Notes: generated from the letters alone by a model not told the origin. DNA of 48,933 bases from Sphingobacterium sp. UBA5670 (GCF_002420705.1 NZ_DIIM01000033.1:62276-111208), one strand, 5' to 3'; positions 24,672 through 34,566 are shown, counted from the first letter of the stretch. Made by a program: numbers and translations.

Positions 24672-27600
24672 TTAAATGCCTACTTTGAGGATGAAATTGT
24701 AACTCGGTGTAATGGGTTGGGCGATACTGCCTGTATTGGCTTGTTCGGGATCCTGTGATTGCCATACTTTGCTTTTCAGGATAAAAGGATTGTATACCTG
24801 AAACCCAACTTGCAGTTGTTGTAGTTTCCACTTTTGTACAAGTTGAGGATTGAACAGGTAATTAAATCCGATATGTCTAACACGCCAAAAACTGGCATTG
24901 GCTACGCGTAGATCCGATTGATTATACATATCGTATAGACTGACGTAGGTCCCTGCTGCAGTGGGAAGTGGCACGCTACTGACCGCAAAGTCATTGACCT
25001 TGATAAATGCGGGTTTATCCGTTATTGTCTCATCACCCGGTTTTCGCCAACGCTCTGAAAGTTCATTGCTGAGGTTCTGATCTGGAGCAGGCACATATTG
25101 TGTACTTTTGTACAGGTTGTTCAACCGCTTGTGCTGTCCCAGATTAAATGCCGATGATCCTTCTATGCTCATGTTTTTATAACGGAAGCTCATGTTGAAT
25201 CCACCCGTCACCATCGGATCTTTACGTCCTGAACGAACCAAAAATTCGAAAAGAAGGAGGTCATTTTCAACTTTATTTGTATTGATACGATCTATTAAAG
25301 GCAAGCCTTGCGTAGGATCCAGTCCAACAAATTTGTACGAATAGAAAGTTCCTGCCGATTCACCATCAACAAAGGTATTTCCAGTAAGATAATCTGCATA
25401 AGTATTTAGTGCGCCGGCATTGTAGACATGATTGCTATTGCGCGCGATGTTGGCCGAAATTGTCCAGGAGATATCTTTCTTTGCGATAGGGGTCGCATGT
25501 AATGCTATTTCGAAACCTTCATTTTTGAGTTTTGCTCCATTTTTGTAAGCATGGGCGACGCCATATTCCAGCGCTGTGGGTACCTGAAAGATGATATCTT
25601 TGCCTGTCTTATTATAATAATCCAATGATAGTCCAAAGCGATTTTTTACAAAAGAAAAGTCCAATCCGATATTGCTGCTTGCCGTTTTCTCCCATCGAAG
25701 ATCAGGATAGGGCAGGCTGCTGATATTAAGGATATATTGACCCGATACAGGGTCGACAATTTTATCCCCATAAGCTGCTACGAGTTCGGGGCCAATTTGC
25801 TGTACCACATTTCCCTGATGGCCGTAAGAAGCACGTATACTGAGATCACTGAGCCAATCGATAGATTGAAAAAGGTTTTCTTCATGAATAGCCCATCGGC
25901 CTGCTACACTCCATACCGGTAGAAATCGATTGTTCGTATACTGTCCAAAGCGGTTAGACGCGTCGGTGCGTACGTTGGCATTGAGGATATATCTGCGGTC
26001 GTAGCTATAAGCAAATGTACCGAAAACTGATAAGTTGTTGGATAGGTTATCGCGAAGTGCGGCATCATGTTTAGTCAGTGAAGATCCATAGGTTGCACCT
26101 GCCAAACTTGTACTCGTCGAACTAGCATTGTATTCGTAAGAGATGCTTTTCCCTCTTTTTGGGAAGTAGCCCCACTCTTTAGCTGAAAAACCGTCATATT
26201 GATTGGATCTTACTTCCATACCGACCATCGCATTGATCAGATGTTTACCCGAATAACCCAGTTGTTTCTTGTATTGTAATGTATTCCGTAAAGTGTAATT
26301 AAAGTTGTTGAGATCATTATAGTAGAGCAGTCCGCCGTACGGGAGCTTTGAGGCTAACTCATTTGTGCTTCCCGGAGCCACCGATCCATAGTCATAGCCA
26401 CGGATCAACGCAATGGAATAGCTTTCCTCGCCGGCATAACGCGCACTTTTAGTATTTGCGAATCCGATGGCCGCTAAAGCTGTATAACGGAGGGCCGGTG
26501 TAAAATCCCAGTTGAGCTCCAGTTGAGCATTGACCTGCTTGACATTGGCTTCATTACCGCTATTGCTCAGTTCATTTAAAATGTTGTAATTTAATAATGA
26601 AAGTCCTTGGTATTCACTCGCAGGAGAGTAGCGAGTAGGATAGTTCTCGTTAATGTCAAGTGTTCTACTTGTGTTCAGTGCATAATCAAATGGATTGACG
26701 CCATAATACCCGGTTGTTTTGCGGCTCGAAAAATTCATTCGGCTATGAAGCGTAATGTTTTTTCGGAGCTGATTTTTCAACCTTAAGCTTATAGCATATT
26801 TCTCGGCGTTATCGCCCTTTGCAGTGCCTTTATTTTTATCATAACCCAAGGATATGAAATAATTGTCTGTTTCATTGCCACCTGCTACACTTAAGTAGTG
26901 GTTTTGGTTAAATGCGGGCTCAAATAGTAGGTCAAACCAATCTGTGTTTTTTTGTTCGTACTGTGCTACTTTTTGTTGGAATGTCGTTGCATCTATCTTA
27001 TGGTCGAACAAGTCGAACATGGCTCCTTCATAAGAGAAAGAGAAAGGCATATTTTGATAAAGCAAGCCATCTGCATAAGCCTGCTTGGAAAAATCTACCC
27101 GTTGTTTTGAGTTCATCATATTAAAATCACTGTAGGAGGGCCTACGGGCAATTCCCAAGGATGTGCTGTAAGAAATTCGTGCCGGTCCCTGTTTTCCCGA
27201 TTTTGTACTGATGACGATGACGCCATTTGCCGCACGGGTGCCATAGATAGCTGTTGCAGAAGCATCTTTAAGTACGGTAATTGAAGCGATATCCTGTGGA
27301 TTTAGTCCGGCGATGGCACCTCCAAGGATACTGAACTGTGATTCATTTCCTAATTGTTCGAGCCTATTAAGCTGTGTGGTGGCGACTAAGTTGTTGACTT
27401 CCTGGTTGCTGAGGTTGACTGGGTCTTCCCATATAACGCCATCCACAACCCAGAGCGGGGTGCCGTCTCCGACTAGCGTAGAGACGCCACGCAGTCTGAT
27501 GCGTGGATTAGCAGTTGGACTTCCCGAGGTATTCATGACCATAAGTCCTGGGATTTGTCCTTGTAACATTTTATCGACCGATTGATAGCCTTCTAGCACG

Positions 27601-28307
27601 ATGTCTTCTCCTTTTATCGTTGTTGTAGCGCTCGCAAGCATGCGTGCGTCTCGTTGTTGATAACCATCTACAACGACATCCATGAGCTTTTCATTTTGCG
27701 GTTCGAGAATAACTTGGGTTGTTTCTTTGCCTGTTAGCTGGATCGTAACCTTTTTGAAACCGATATGACTAATCTCACATAATACCGTTTCTTTAACCTC
27801 ATCAGCAGGAATTGCAAGCGAAGCTACACCCTCATGTCCCGTACTTGTCCGCCTTTTGAATTCGGGTAGGTAAATAGAACTGCCCTGTAAAATCTGATGG
27901 TTTTGATCTTTGACCTGAATACGAAAAGTGCGCATTTTTTGTTGTTTCACTGCCGCTCTTCGTTTGATCAATATCTCTTTTGAGCCATCTATAATTTTCC
28001 ACTCATACTGAGTAGAAAGTAGGCGATTAAGCAATTCGGTGAGGTCACCGCTTTTTATTTTAAGATCTATGACCTCCTGTAAATTGATTTCCTCGTGGTT
28101 GTAAAAGAATTTGAGACCTTCATGTTGTGATAGCTGTTGAAGAATATCACCCAGTTTTTGCCTGGAAGCATTCACCTCGTAAACATGTTGTTGTGCGTAG
28201 AGATTGGACTGAGGGCTGCTAAGAAAGATTGTACCAAGCGCAGATAGTAAAATTATGCGCATAGGGTATCCCTTCTTTGCACCTGTTTTGAACTGCAAAG
28301 TATTCAT
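24672..28307 (-). CDS. SusC/RagA TonB-dependent transporter with N-terminal STN domain
   Basis: The protein has 1211 residues. An alternative start at 28262 (MRIILLSALGTIFLSS) would give a tidier signal peptide. The STN secretin/TonB signalling domain (about residues 45-115, KLGDILQQLSQHEGLKFFYN) is followed by a carboxypeptidase-like domain, the plug (DVVVDGYQQRD, GTRAANGVIVISTKSG) and a beta-barrel ending in the aromatic-rich YNFILKVGI. The STN domain is the part that talks to FecR across the periplasm. Together with the neighbouring FecR and ECF sigma genes it forms a complete trans-envelope signalling system. Confidence 0.96.
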   Translation of the reverse strand: MNTLQFKTGAKKGYPMRIILLSALGTIFLSSPQSNLYAQQHVYEVNASRQKLGDILQQLSQHEGLKFFYNHEEINLQEVIDLKIKSGDLTELLNRLLSTQYEWKIIDGSKEILIKRRAAVKQQKMRTFRIQVKDQNHQILQGSSIYLPEFKRRTSTGHEGVASLAIPADEVKETVLCEISHIGFKKVTIQLTGKETTQVILEPQNEKLMDVVVDGYQQRDARMLASATTTIKGEDIVLEGYQSVDKMLQGQIPGLMVMNTSGSPTANPRIRLRGVSTLVGDGTPLWVVDGVIWEDPVNLSNQEVNNLVATTQLNRLEQLGNESQFSILGGAIAGLNPQDIASITVLKDASATAIYGTRAANGVIVISTKSGKQGPARISYSTSLGIARRPSYSDFNMMNSKQRVDFSKQAYADGLLYQNMPFSFSYEGAMFDLFDHKIDATTFQQKVAQYEQKNTDWFDLLFEPAFNQNHYLSVAGGNETDNYFISLGYDKNKGTAKGDNAEKYAISLRLKNQLRKNITLHSRMNFSSRKTTGYYGVNPFDYALNTSRTLDINENYPTRYSPASEYQGLSLLNYNILNELSNSGNEANVKQVNAQLELNWDFTPALRYTALAAIGFANTKSARYAGEESYSIALIRGYDYGSVAPGSTNELASKLPYGGLLYYNDLNNFNYTLRNTLQYKKQLGYSGKHLINAMVGMEVRSNQYDGFSAKEWGYFPKRGKSISYEYNASSTSTSLAGATYGSSLTKHDAALRDNLSNNLSVFGTFAYSYDRRYILNANVRTDASNRFGQYTNNRFLPVWSVAGRWAIHEENLFQSIDWLSDLSIRASYGHQGNVVQQIGPELVAAYGDKIVDPVSGQYILNISSLPYPDLRWEKTASSNIGLDFSFVKNRFGLSLDYYNKTGKDIIFQVPTALEYGVAHAYKNGAKLKNEGFEIALHATPIAKKDISWTISANIARNSNHVYNAGALNTYADYLTGNTFVDGESAGTFYSYKFVGLDPTQGLPLIDRINTNKVENDLLLFEFLVRSGRKDPMVTGGFNMSFRYKNMSIEGSSAFNLGQHKRLNNLYKSTQYVPAPDQNLSNELSERWRKPGDETITDKPAFIKVNDFAVSSVPLPTAAGTYVSLYDMYNQSDLRVANASFWRVRHIGFNYLFNPQLVQKWKLQQLQVGFQVYNPFILKSKVWQSQDPEQANTGSIAQPITPSYNFILKVGI

Positions 28308-28327
28308 ATGGTATGATTAAGAATAGA

Positions 28328-29374
28328 TTAGTGTTTTTTTATTAAATACTCTTTGTTAATTTTTTTATAGCTTAGACCAGCGGTCCATGTGATTTTATCA
28401 AGATTCTCATCAAGTGATTGCTTTGGCGATATCTTTCCAGAAAAATGAAGATTGGCCAATTGAGTTTGATCTAGCGTAATTTTACAATTATACCATTCCT
28501 CTAACTGTCGCAGTAGTTTAGCTAAGGGAACATGATGATAATCAATAGCTTTTCTCAGCCAGAGATGATGCTCTTCAGGTCCTATTTCTTCGATGTTCCA
28601 CTCATAACGACTAGGCTTATCAGTTCGTACAATCCGGTTCTTAGGCAATAAGGCATGACTATAAGCATTAAAACCAAATGCATTGAACATGACTTTTCCT
28701 TCCAGCAGTTCCACATAAAAATCAGAACGTCCTCCGGTTTTTTTTGTTCCAGTAAAAAAATGTGTTCCAGTTACCTCGATTATACCGTGTTGGGTAATCA
28801 CCTGAAAAGGGTTATCGACTGAACTTTTTACTTCAAAGTAAGCCTCTCCTGTGATTTTTACCTGCCTTGTGTGTTGATCGGAAGGAATTAGGTAAGAAAT
28901 GCGACTGTGTTTATTTAACCAAACTTTCGTGCTATCGGGCAAAAGAATCATGTCACTGCTCGAATTTGAACTTCTCCAGCTATGAGAGATGGGCTGCTCT
29001 CTAGTGAATTGATCGCGCTGATAATACTTGGAGCTATACCATAGGGCAAAGGTACTTATAAACAATACAGCAGCAGTAGTGGCCACATAACGGCTAATCT
29101 TACGGTATCGGGATATAGGCTGAGGGGTATAATCTAAGTTTGACTGTAAATTATCCCATGCCGTTGAACGCCGGTTCTCAAAATAAGACTTGCTGTGCTG
29201 CTTGGCAGAAATATAGTCTCTTAGCAAGGGAAGTACATGCAGCCAACGCGGGTCGCGCGCAATGAGCGTTTTAAGTAAGGCTTCCCGATCAGTGTAAGAA
29301 GCTATTAATTGCTCAAATTCCTGATTTTTTAGCTGCTTTAATAAGGTATGAAATAGTACTTCGTTGTCTTTCAT
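28328..29374 (-). CDS. FecR-type anti-sigma factor
   Basis: I chose the ATG at 29374 (MKDNEVLFHTLLKQL); the open frame continues to 29416 without coding character. The 348-residue protein has a cytosolic N-terminus, one membrane helix (TTAAVLFISTFALWY), a FecR domain (KVWLNKHSRISYLIP, ITGEAYFEV) and the C-terminal DUF4974/STN-interacting domain (FSGKISPKQSLDENL). It holds the ECF sigma factor inactive until the STN domain of SusC signals. It is 87 nt after the sigma gene and 20 nt before susC. Confidence 0.95.
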   Translation of the reverse strand: MKDNEVLFHTLLKQLKNQEFEQLIASYTDREALLKTLIARDPRWLHVLPLLRDYISAKQHSKSYFENRRSTAWDNLQSNLDYTPQPISRYRKISRYVATTAAVLFISTFALWYSSKYYQRDQFTREQPISHSWRSSNSSSDMILLPDSTKVWLNKHSRISYLIPSDQHTRQVKITGEAYFEVKSSVDNPFQVITQHGIIEVTGTHFFTGTKKTGGRSDFYVELLEGKVMFNAFGFNAYSHALLPKNRIVRTDKPSRYEWNIEEIGPEEHHLWLRKAIDYHHVPLAKLLRQLEEWYNCKITLDQTQLANLHFSGKISPKQSLDENLDKITWTAGLSYKKINKEYLIKKH

Positions 29375-29461
29375 GAATAATAAGCAAATTTCGTTCGCTA
29401 CCCTTATAGACACCAAAAAATGAAAAGGTATTACAATTATTTTTAAATAATCTAGATAATA

Positions 29462-30025
29462 TTAAATAATGGCTGGAGCGAATAAAATGACCAAGTAGGA
29501 TAGGTGCTGTTTGCCAATCTTTAGGCGTATCGTTTTATAGGCACGTGATACTTGAACTTTTACTGTATTGACGGATATGCCAAGTTGCGCGGCGATAGCG
29601 GCATGTCGCATCTGTTGGTAATGCGCCATTTTAAAAATTTGTCGATTCTTTTCAGGTAGGCTTTCGATAATGCGATCTATTTCATCGAGAAGTTTGCTAT
29701 GCTCTTCTTCCTTTTCCTCAATCCATTTCGCGTCTAGGGAAGGGGAGCTAATTTCCGGATGTTCGGATATATCTGTGTATTGCATTCCCCGGGACTGTTG
29801 GCGGAGCTGATTTAATGCCATCAAATAGACGGCTCTGCTACTATAAGTACGAAAGCTGTGGACTATAGCTATTTTATCTCGATGCTGCCAAAGCCGCATA
29901 AAGAAATTTTGTACGATATCCTCAGCTTTATCATGACTTTTAACGATAGGGTAGGCCGTGGCGCACAACTCTCCATAATGGGCGTGAAAGAGTTGTTTAA
30001 AATGTTCTTCGTCGGCAATGAGCAT
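29462..30025 (-). CDS. ECF-type RNA polymerase sigma factor (Bacteroidota FecI-like)
   Basis: The protein has 187 residues. Region 2 spans residues 10-80 (LFHAHYGELCATAYPIVKSH, AEDIVQNFFMRLWQ) and region 4 begins near 120 (LPEKNRQIFKMAHYQQMRHAAIAAQLG), with the helix-turn-helix ISVNTVKVQVSRAYKTI. It is the partner of the FecR gene downstream and probably activates the susC operon. A well-formed housekeeping-type promoter lies in front of it at 30061-30092. Confidence 0.95.
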   Translation of the reverse strand: MLIADEEHFKQLFHAHYGELCATAYPIVKSHDKAEDIVQNFFMRLWQHRDKIAIVHSFRTYSSRAVYLMALNQLRQQSRGMQYTDISEHPEISSPSLDAKWIEEKEEEHSKLLDEIDRIIESLPEKNRQIFKMAHYQQMRHAAIAAQLGISVNTVKVQVSRAYKTIRLKIGKQHLSYLVILFAPAII

Positions 30026-30060
30026 GGGTTTGCTTATTTATAATAATTCTAAATAATATG

Positions 30061-30092
30061 CAAGTATACACGTTAAAAATTAGAAAAGCAAA
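30061..30092 (-). promoter_or_regulatory. promoter of the ECF sigma gene
   Basis: On the minus strand the -7 element TATACTTG (30061-30068) and the -33 element TTTG (30089-30092) are exactly 20 nt apart. The -7 differs from TAnnTTTG at one base. The start codon follows 36 nt downstream. Confidence 0.6.
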
Positions 30093-30471
30093 CGTAAGTT
30101 ATCAGATAGAAATAGCAACAACCACTTATTTTTTCAATATTTTTGAGTTCTGAGTATTCAAAAAACAAATTTTAAACCTTATTAAACGTTATTTCTGGTT
30201 TTAGAGGGCTGGGAACTCTTAAAAGTTTGTATATTAAAATCTTTGTTGAGATAGTGTATGTCAAGCTTTTAATACAGCATAAAAACGCTTGAATCTGGGA
30301 GATCCAAGCATTTTAACCAATTATAAACCTAAATTATGAATTTAAACTATTGCACTTTTTGTGCCAGTTTAATTAGTATGACAAAAATGCAGTATTGTTT
30401 CTCGAATTCGACTATTCTAATAAATATGTAGAGGCTCAAAAACAGTAGATAGCTGTCATCTGTTCCTTTTC
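30093..30471. other. AT-rich intergenic region with one long hairpin
   Basis: No gene is seen. At 30282-30314 a hairpin forms from AAAACGCTTG, an inner ATCT-GGG-AGAT stem and CCAAGCATTTT, with two mismatched pairs. T and A runs flank both sides, so it can end transcription on either strand. The nearest gene end is the AraC gene at 30472 on minus, about 160 nt away. Nothing else in this stretch is interpretable. Confidence 0.45.
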
Positions 30472-31341
30472 TTAAAAAATATTATTTTTTTTTAATATAA
30501 TAGCTTTGTATGCTGTAGGAGTGTATCCAACGTACTTTTTAAATGTACGATTAAAATGGGCTATAGTATCAAAACCACAATCTGTACTTATTTGAAGTAT
30601 TTGAAAATCGCTTAGAGCTAGTAGTTTACATGCATGGGTAATCCTTATTTCAGAAATATATCTTTTAAAGGACTTCCCTGTTTTTATTTTGAAAAAGCGA
30701 CAAAATGCGGCCGGATTCATATTAGATATGAATGCGATTTTATCTAGTGTAATATTTTTTGTGTAATTTTCGTCTATATATGAAAGAACCTTTTCAATAC
30801 GGGATGCTGATCCTTTGTACTTATTATTTGTTTTTGATGTTTTAATAATTGGTTCTAATTCCAATTCTGTTAACTCCTTAAACAGCATAAGTATTGAAAT
30901 GAGCTGTACTAAACCCTGTTGCTCTGGTATTGTATCTAAAAGATCAACAAGTTTTTTATTTGAGTTTTTTATATGGATGCCATAAGCAGAAATCTCAAAT
31001 ACATTCTTGATTTTAATTAAATGGGGGTAATTAGTAATAGAATAATGCATAAAATCCATTTCTAATTGAATTATAGTACCTTTAACTTCTAGTTTTTTTT
31101 CATCAAAATAATATTCACTGTCACTTTTTAAGTAATGAGGAAGGTTTGGGCCAAGTATAATTATATCTCCTTCTTCAAATCGTTTTATGCTCGTACCTAC
31201 AAAAAGGGACCCTTTACCCTTTTTTATGTAGATAAACTCATATTGTGGATGAAAATGCCACGGGTAGGTAAAGTATTTATAGTTGAAAAGACGTGCTTTG
31301 ACAGGGAAATCTTTTGAAATAGGGAGCGGTTCATTAATCAT
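30472..31341 (-). CDS. AraC family regulator with N-terminal cupin domain
   Basis: The protein has 289 residues. Residues 1-110 form a cupin-like sensor (WHFHPQYEFIYIKKGKGSLFVG, FEEGDIIILGPNLPHY), with histidines positioned as in sugar-sensing cupins. Residues 185-285 carry two AraC helix-turn-helix units (LDKIAFISNMNPAAFCRFFK; QISTDCGFDTIAHFNRTFKKYVGYTP). It lies downstream of the mannonate genes on the same strand, so it is a good candidate regulator of glucuronate use. A -7 type element TACATTTG is present at 31390-31397. Confidence 0.92.
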   Translation of the reverse strand: MINEPLPISKDFPVKARLFNYKYFTYPWHFHPQYEFIYIKKGKGSLFVGTSIKRFEEGDIIILGPNLPHYLKSDSEYYFDEKKLEVKGTIIQLEMDFMHYSITNYPHLIKIKNVFEISAYGIHIKNSNKKLVDLLDTIPEQQGLVQLISILMLFKELTELELEPIIKTSKTNNKYKGSASRIEKVLSYIDENYTKNITLDKIAFISNMNPAAFCRFFKIKTGKSFKRYISEIRITHACKLLALSDFQILQISTDCGFDTIAHFNRTFKKYVGYTPTAYKAIILKKNNIF

Positions 31342-31389
31342 GGTATCTAGTTATAGTATTTAGATGACCATATAAAAATAAATAAAATT

Positions 31390-31397
31390 CAAATGTA
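31390..31397 (-). promoter_or_regulatory. -7 promoter element of the AraC gene
   Basis: The minus strand reads TACATTTG, a perfect TAnnTTTG, 48 nt upstream of the start codon. I do not see a -33 TTTG at the right distance, so an activator may be required. Confidence 0.4.
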
Positions 31398-31463
31398 TAT
31401 CTATAAATTTTGCTGTTTGTAATGCCCACTCGTAATTATTCTATTTTATTGAATATTGGAAAT

Positions 31464-31488
31464 AGGCGGTCCTAATATTTGACCGCCT
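31464..31488. terminator. hairpin after the mannonate oxidoreductase gene
   Basis: The arms AGGCGGTC (31464-31471) and GACCGCCT (31481-31488) pair perfectly over 8 bp with a 9-nt loop, 31 nt after the stop codon of the minus-strand SDR gene. The T-run is weak, so termination may be partial. That would allow read-through into the AraC gene. Confidence 0.5.
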
Positions 31489-31519
31489 TTGTAAAATTAT
31501 TAGTTATTAAAAACTAGAA

Positions 31520-32335
31520 TTAAATGCCGCTAAATGAGCTAAATCCCCCGTCTATCGGAATAACTGAACCTGTCATAAAGCTTGCTGCTTCACTCAATAG
31601 AAAATGTATGCCACCGTTTAGTTCAGAAAGATCCCCAAATCTGTTCATTGGAGTTTTGGCAAGAACTTTTTTGCTTCTTTCTGTTAAGCTACCATCAGGA
31701 TTGATTAATACATTCCTATTTTGATTACCTATGAAAAAGCCTGGGGCAATCGCATTAACCCTTATTTTGTCACTAAATTTTTGAGCCATTTCCATTGCCA
31801 TCCATTGCGTGAAATTTGCAATCCCTGACTTGGCGACGGAATATCCTAATACGCGTGATATTGCAGAATAGGTTGCCATAGAGGTAATATTAATGATATT
31901 TCCTTTTTTTTGTTTGGCTATTACCTTTCCAAAAATTAGCGTGGGAAATACTGTGCCATTTAGATTCAGGTCAACAACATTATCCCAATCTTCAAAATTT
32001 AAATCAAAAATTGATTGGTCAGGCTTTATTGTCGCAGCGGGAATGTTTCCCCCAGCAACATTTATTAAAGCATCAATTTTGCCATATTTTTTTACTATCC
32101 TATCTTTAACATCATTTAAAGCAGAAGGACTTAATACGTCACACTGGAAAAAGTCTACCTTATTCCCCTTTTCTTTTATATCATTACTTATTAAAATGGA
32201 TTTTTCTTCGTCTCTTCCTAGAATTATCGGTAAAGCCCCCTCAGAGGACAAATATTTAGTTATACTGCCACCTAATGTCCCATAACCACCAGTTATTAAA
32301 ACGACCTGATTCTGGATATTAAAAATATTATTCAT
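31520..32335 (-). CDS. SDR-type D-mannonate oxidoreductase (fructuronate reductase)
   Basis: This is a 271-residue short-chain dehydrogenase. The cofactor motif is ITGGYGTLGGSI, the NAG-type motif is NVAGG, the catalytic serine lies in NITSMATYSA and the YxxxK motif is YSVAK. C-terminal PGFFIGNQNRN is typical of the SDR branch annotated as mannonate oxidoreductase in Bacteroidota. It interconverts fructuronate and mannonate. The gene is 9 nt downstream of uxuA, which supports the substrate assignment. It is not homologous to the classical UxuB of E. coli, so I leave the symbol empty. Confidence 0.9.
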   Translation of the reverse strand: MNNIFNIQNQVVLITGGYGTLGGSITKYLSSEGALPIILGRDEEKSILISNDIKEKGNKVDFFQCDVLSPSALNDVKDRIVKKYGKIDALINVAGGNIPAATIKPDQSIFDLNFEDWDNVVDLNLNGTVFPTLIFGKVIAKQKKGNIINITSMATYSAISRVLGYSVAKSGIANFTQWMAMEMAQKFSDKIRVNAIAPGFFIGNQNRNVLINPDGSLTERSKKVLAKTPMNRFGDLSELNGGIHFLLSEAASFMTGSVIPIDGGFSSFSGI

Positions 32336-32344
32336 ACTATTTTG

Positions 32345-33520
32345 TTAAATTATTTTTTGTGTATGTTTAATTGTTTCTATTACACCGTGTAAATGAGCAA
32401 ATGCCAACATCCTTCCGTGAAATGAATATCCTGGATTATAATTTATATTTTCGTCTCCTAGTATAACTTTTCCATGATCAGGACGCATTGGCAAATTTGG
32501 ATTCATGGATTGAAATATTTTTATCAAATCTATAACCTTTCCTCTACCTTTTAGGTGATCGGCCTCTATGAAATCTCCGTCATTAAGAATTTCGGTACTT
32601 CTCAAATGAAGAAACTTGGTTCTGTGTGCAAATTTTTTCGCTAAATGGATTACGTCATTGTTGACACTAGCACTTAATGAGCCACTACAGAAGGTCAGCC
32701 CATTATATTTATTATCTACAGCATCAAGAACCCAACTAATATCCTCTTCATTAGAAACTATCCTAGGTAATCCAAATAAGGAAAATGGAGGATCGTCAGG
32801 ATGAATGCACATTGATATTTCATATTTCTCACATGTGGGAATTATTTTATTTAAAAAGTATTTTAGATTAGCTCTAAGCTGCTCTTTATCTATATTTTCA
32901 TATTTTGATAGTAGGTCTTTAAATTTATTTAAAGGGGCCAAATCATTTGAAGAAATATTCCCATTAATAAAACCTTGGGTTTTTACAATTATCGTGTCGA
33001 TAAGTTTTTCAATTTCATTATTACTTATTGAATTAGCTAAGTTTTCAACAGCTTTTAATTCCTTTATACTATAATCTAACTCTGCATTGCTTCTTTTGAG
33101 AATATGGATATCGAAGTATGCAAATTTAGCTTTGTCAAAGTATAGGGTATAACTTCCATCAAATAACTTAAATAGAAGATCGGTTCTAGCCCAGTCTAAT
33201 ACTGGCATAAAGTTGTAGCATACTGTCTTTATACCTGCTTCTCCTAAATTCTCGAGACTCTTAATATAATTTTCAATGATAAAATCTCTTTCTTTACTAC
33301 CTAGTTTAATTTGTTCACTTACAGGTAGACTCTCAACAACAGACCACTTTAATCCCTTTGATTCAATGTATCTTTTGGTATCCAGGATTTGTTCTTTACT
33401 CCATATTTCTCCGTTTGGAATCTCATGTAAAGCTGTAACTATTCCTTCAACTCCTATTTGTTTTAGCATCTCTAACTTTATAAGATCGTTTTTACCAAAC
33501 CATCTCCATGTCTTTTCCAT
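32345..33520 (-). CDS. uxuA: mannonate dehydratase
   Basis: The protein has 391 residues. The start MEKTWRWFGKND and segments such as GVEGIVTALHEIP, CIHPDDPPFSLFGLPRIVSN and MRPDHGK are hallmarks of UxuA, a TIM-barrel metal enzyme that dehydrates D-mannonate to 2-keto-3-deoxygluconate. The CxHPDDPP segment contains metal and substrate ligands. It is the first gene of the uxu pair. No uronate isomerase (UxaC) or KDG kinase/aldolase gene is present in the window, so those steps must be encoded elsewhere. Confidence 0.96.
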   Translation of the reverse strand: MEKTWRWFGKNDLIKLEMLKQIGVEGIVTALHEIPNGEIWSKEQILDTKRYIESKGLKWSVVESLPVSEQIKLGSKERDFIIENYIKSLENLGEAGIKTVCYNFMPVLDWARTDLLFKLFDGSYTLYFDKAKFAYFDIHILKRSNAELDYSIKELKAVENLANSISNNEIEKLIDTIIVKTQGFINGNISSNDLAPLNKFKDLLSKYENIDKEQLRANLKYFLNKIIPTCEKYEISMCIHPDDPPFSLFGLPRIVSNEEDISWVLDAVDNKYNGLTFCSGSLSASVNNDVIHLAKKFAHRTKFLHLRSTEILNDGDFIEADHLKGRGKVIDLIKIFQSMNPNLPMRPDHGKVILGDENINYNPGYSFHGRMLAFAHLHGVIETIKHTQKII

Positions 33521-33903
33521 ATTTGAATTTGTTTGTCATCTTACAATATTATGATTTAGGTTTAAATATGTGTATGTCAATTTTTGCTATGTATTAACAT
33601 TAATTTGCTATTTTCAAAAATTTAAGATTTATCCTCAATGGCTGATCGTTCCTTTTTTTTACGAAGCATTCCCCCAGTTAACGAGATTATTATTATGATT
33701 TACTTAATATCTTATCATTATCTTTTCTTTCTCCATAAAATTGAATATTAGCTTTATTTGAGTACTTTAGAGGTTTTTTGCTATATTAATTAGCAGATTA
33801 AATTGGTTATAGAATTAAGTTAAACGAATATTTTTAGTGAACCTTGCATATTATTTTAACAACATATATCTTTAATTAGATAAATAAACCTTAATGTTTT
33901 AGT
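33521..33903. other. divergent intergenic region of uxuA and a lipoprotein gene
   Basis: This 383-nt AT-rich stretch must contain promoters for uxuA (minus) and the lipoprotein gene (plus). I see no perfect TTTG/TAnnTTTG pair for either, and no strong palindrome or hairpin. The weak promoters would suit activator-dependent control of uxuA by the AraC protein, but this is inference. Confidence 0.4.
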
Positions 33904-34524
33904 ATGGAAAAAAATATATCTTTAAAGATGCTTACTGCTGCTGCAGTTTTATGCTTTTTTTATTCTTGTTCTCAATCACGTGAAGATAAATATATAGGCT
34001 TTTGGATAGAAGATGGGAAAGAACATTCCGAGCTGCTTGAAATAAAAAAAGAAGGAGATAAATTATATCTCAATAGCAAGGATATTGAAGCACCCGCTAC
34101 TTACAATAAAGAGGATAAAACACTTAAAACCCAAATTACAAATGGAGTAGCTTCTGTGGATATTTTGATGAATCTCTTGGATGATCCTGATAAAATGAAA
34201 ATGAGTATCGGGAATAAGGGCGCAGACTTTTCGAGAGTTTCCAAAGAAAAAGCCGAAGAGTATAGGAAAGCTTATGACGCTTATTATGATCCCGCGTTTT
34301 TTGAAGGGGAATGGAAAAGTGAGGTTGAACTGGAAAAACCTCTAAAAATTATCAAAGACGGTGATGCTTATTTTTATATTGATGGTTTTCAGGCCAAACG
34401 GAAGTTAGTTTACGACAATAAGAAGCACTTACTGATCGGTAATATAGGCATAACTACAATCACAATCCAAAGAAGCGGTGAAGAAGAAATAACTGCGTAT
34501 GGTAAAAAATACCAAAAAATATAA
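33904..34524 (+). CDS. hypothetical lipoprotein, about 206 residues
   Basis: A lipoprotein signal peptide ends in FFYSCS (cysteine about residue 22). The mature protein appears to hold two similar beta-rich lobes, with GFWIEDGKEHSELLEIKKEGD in the first and GEWKSEVELEKPLKIIKDGDAYF in the second, each followed by a short lysine-rich strand region. The repeated W...ELLEIKKEGD pattern suggests an internal duplication of a lipocalin- or DUF-like beta sheet. The gene stands alone and is closed by a strong terminator. The function is unknown. Confidence 0.75.
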   Translation: MEKNISLKMLTAAAVLCFFYSCSQSREDKYIGFWIEDGKEHSELLEIKKEGDKLYLNSKDIEAPATYNKEDKTLKTQITNGVASVDILMNLLDDPDKMKMSIGNKGADFSRVSKEKAEEYRKAYDAYYDPAFFEGEWKSEVELEKPLKIIKDGDAYFYIDGFQAKRKLVYDNKKHLLIGNIGITTITIQRSGEEEITAYGKKYQKI

Positions 34525-34538
34525 TCATAAATATCAAA

Positions 34539-34565
34539 TTGTTCCCCCATTTTATGGGGGAACAA
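34539..34565. terminator. strong terminator after the lipoprotein gene
   Basis: The arms 34539-34550 and 34554-34565 form a perfect 12-bp GC-containing stem (core GTTCCCCCAT) with a 3-nt loop. It lies 15 nt after the stop codon. Confidence 0.8.
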
Positions 34566-34566
34566 A

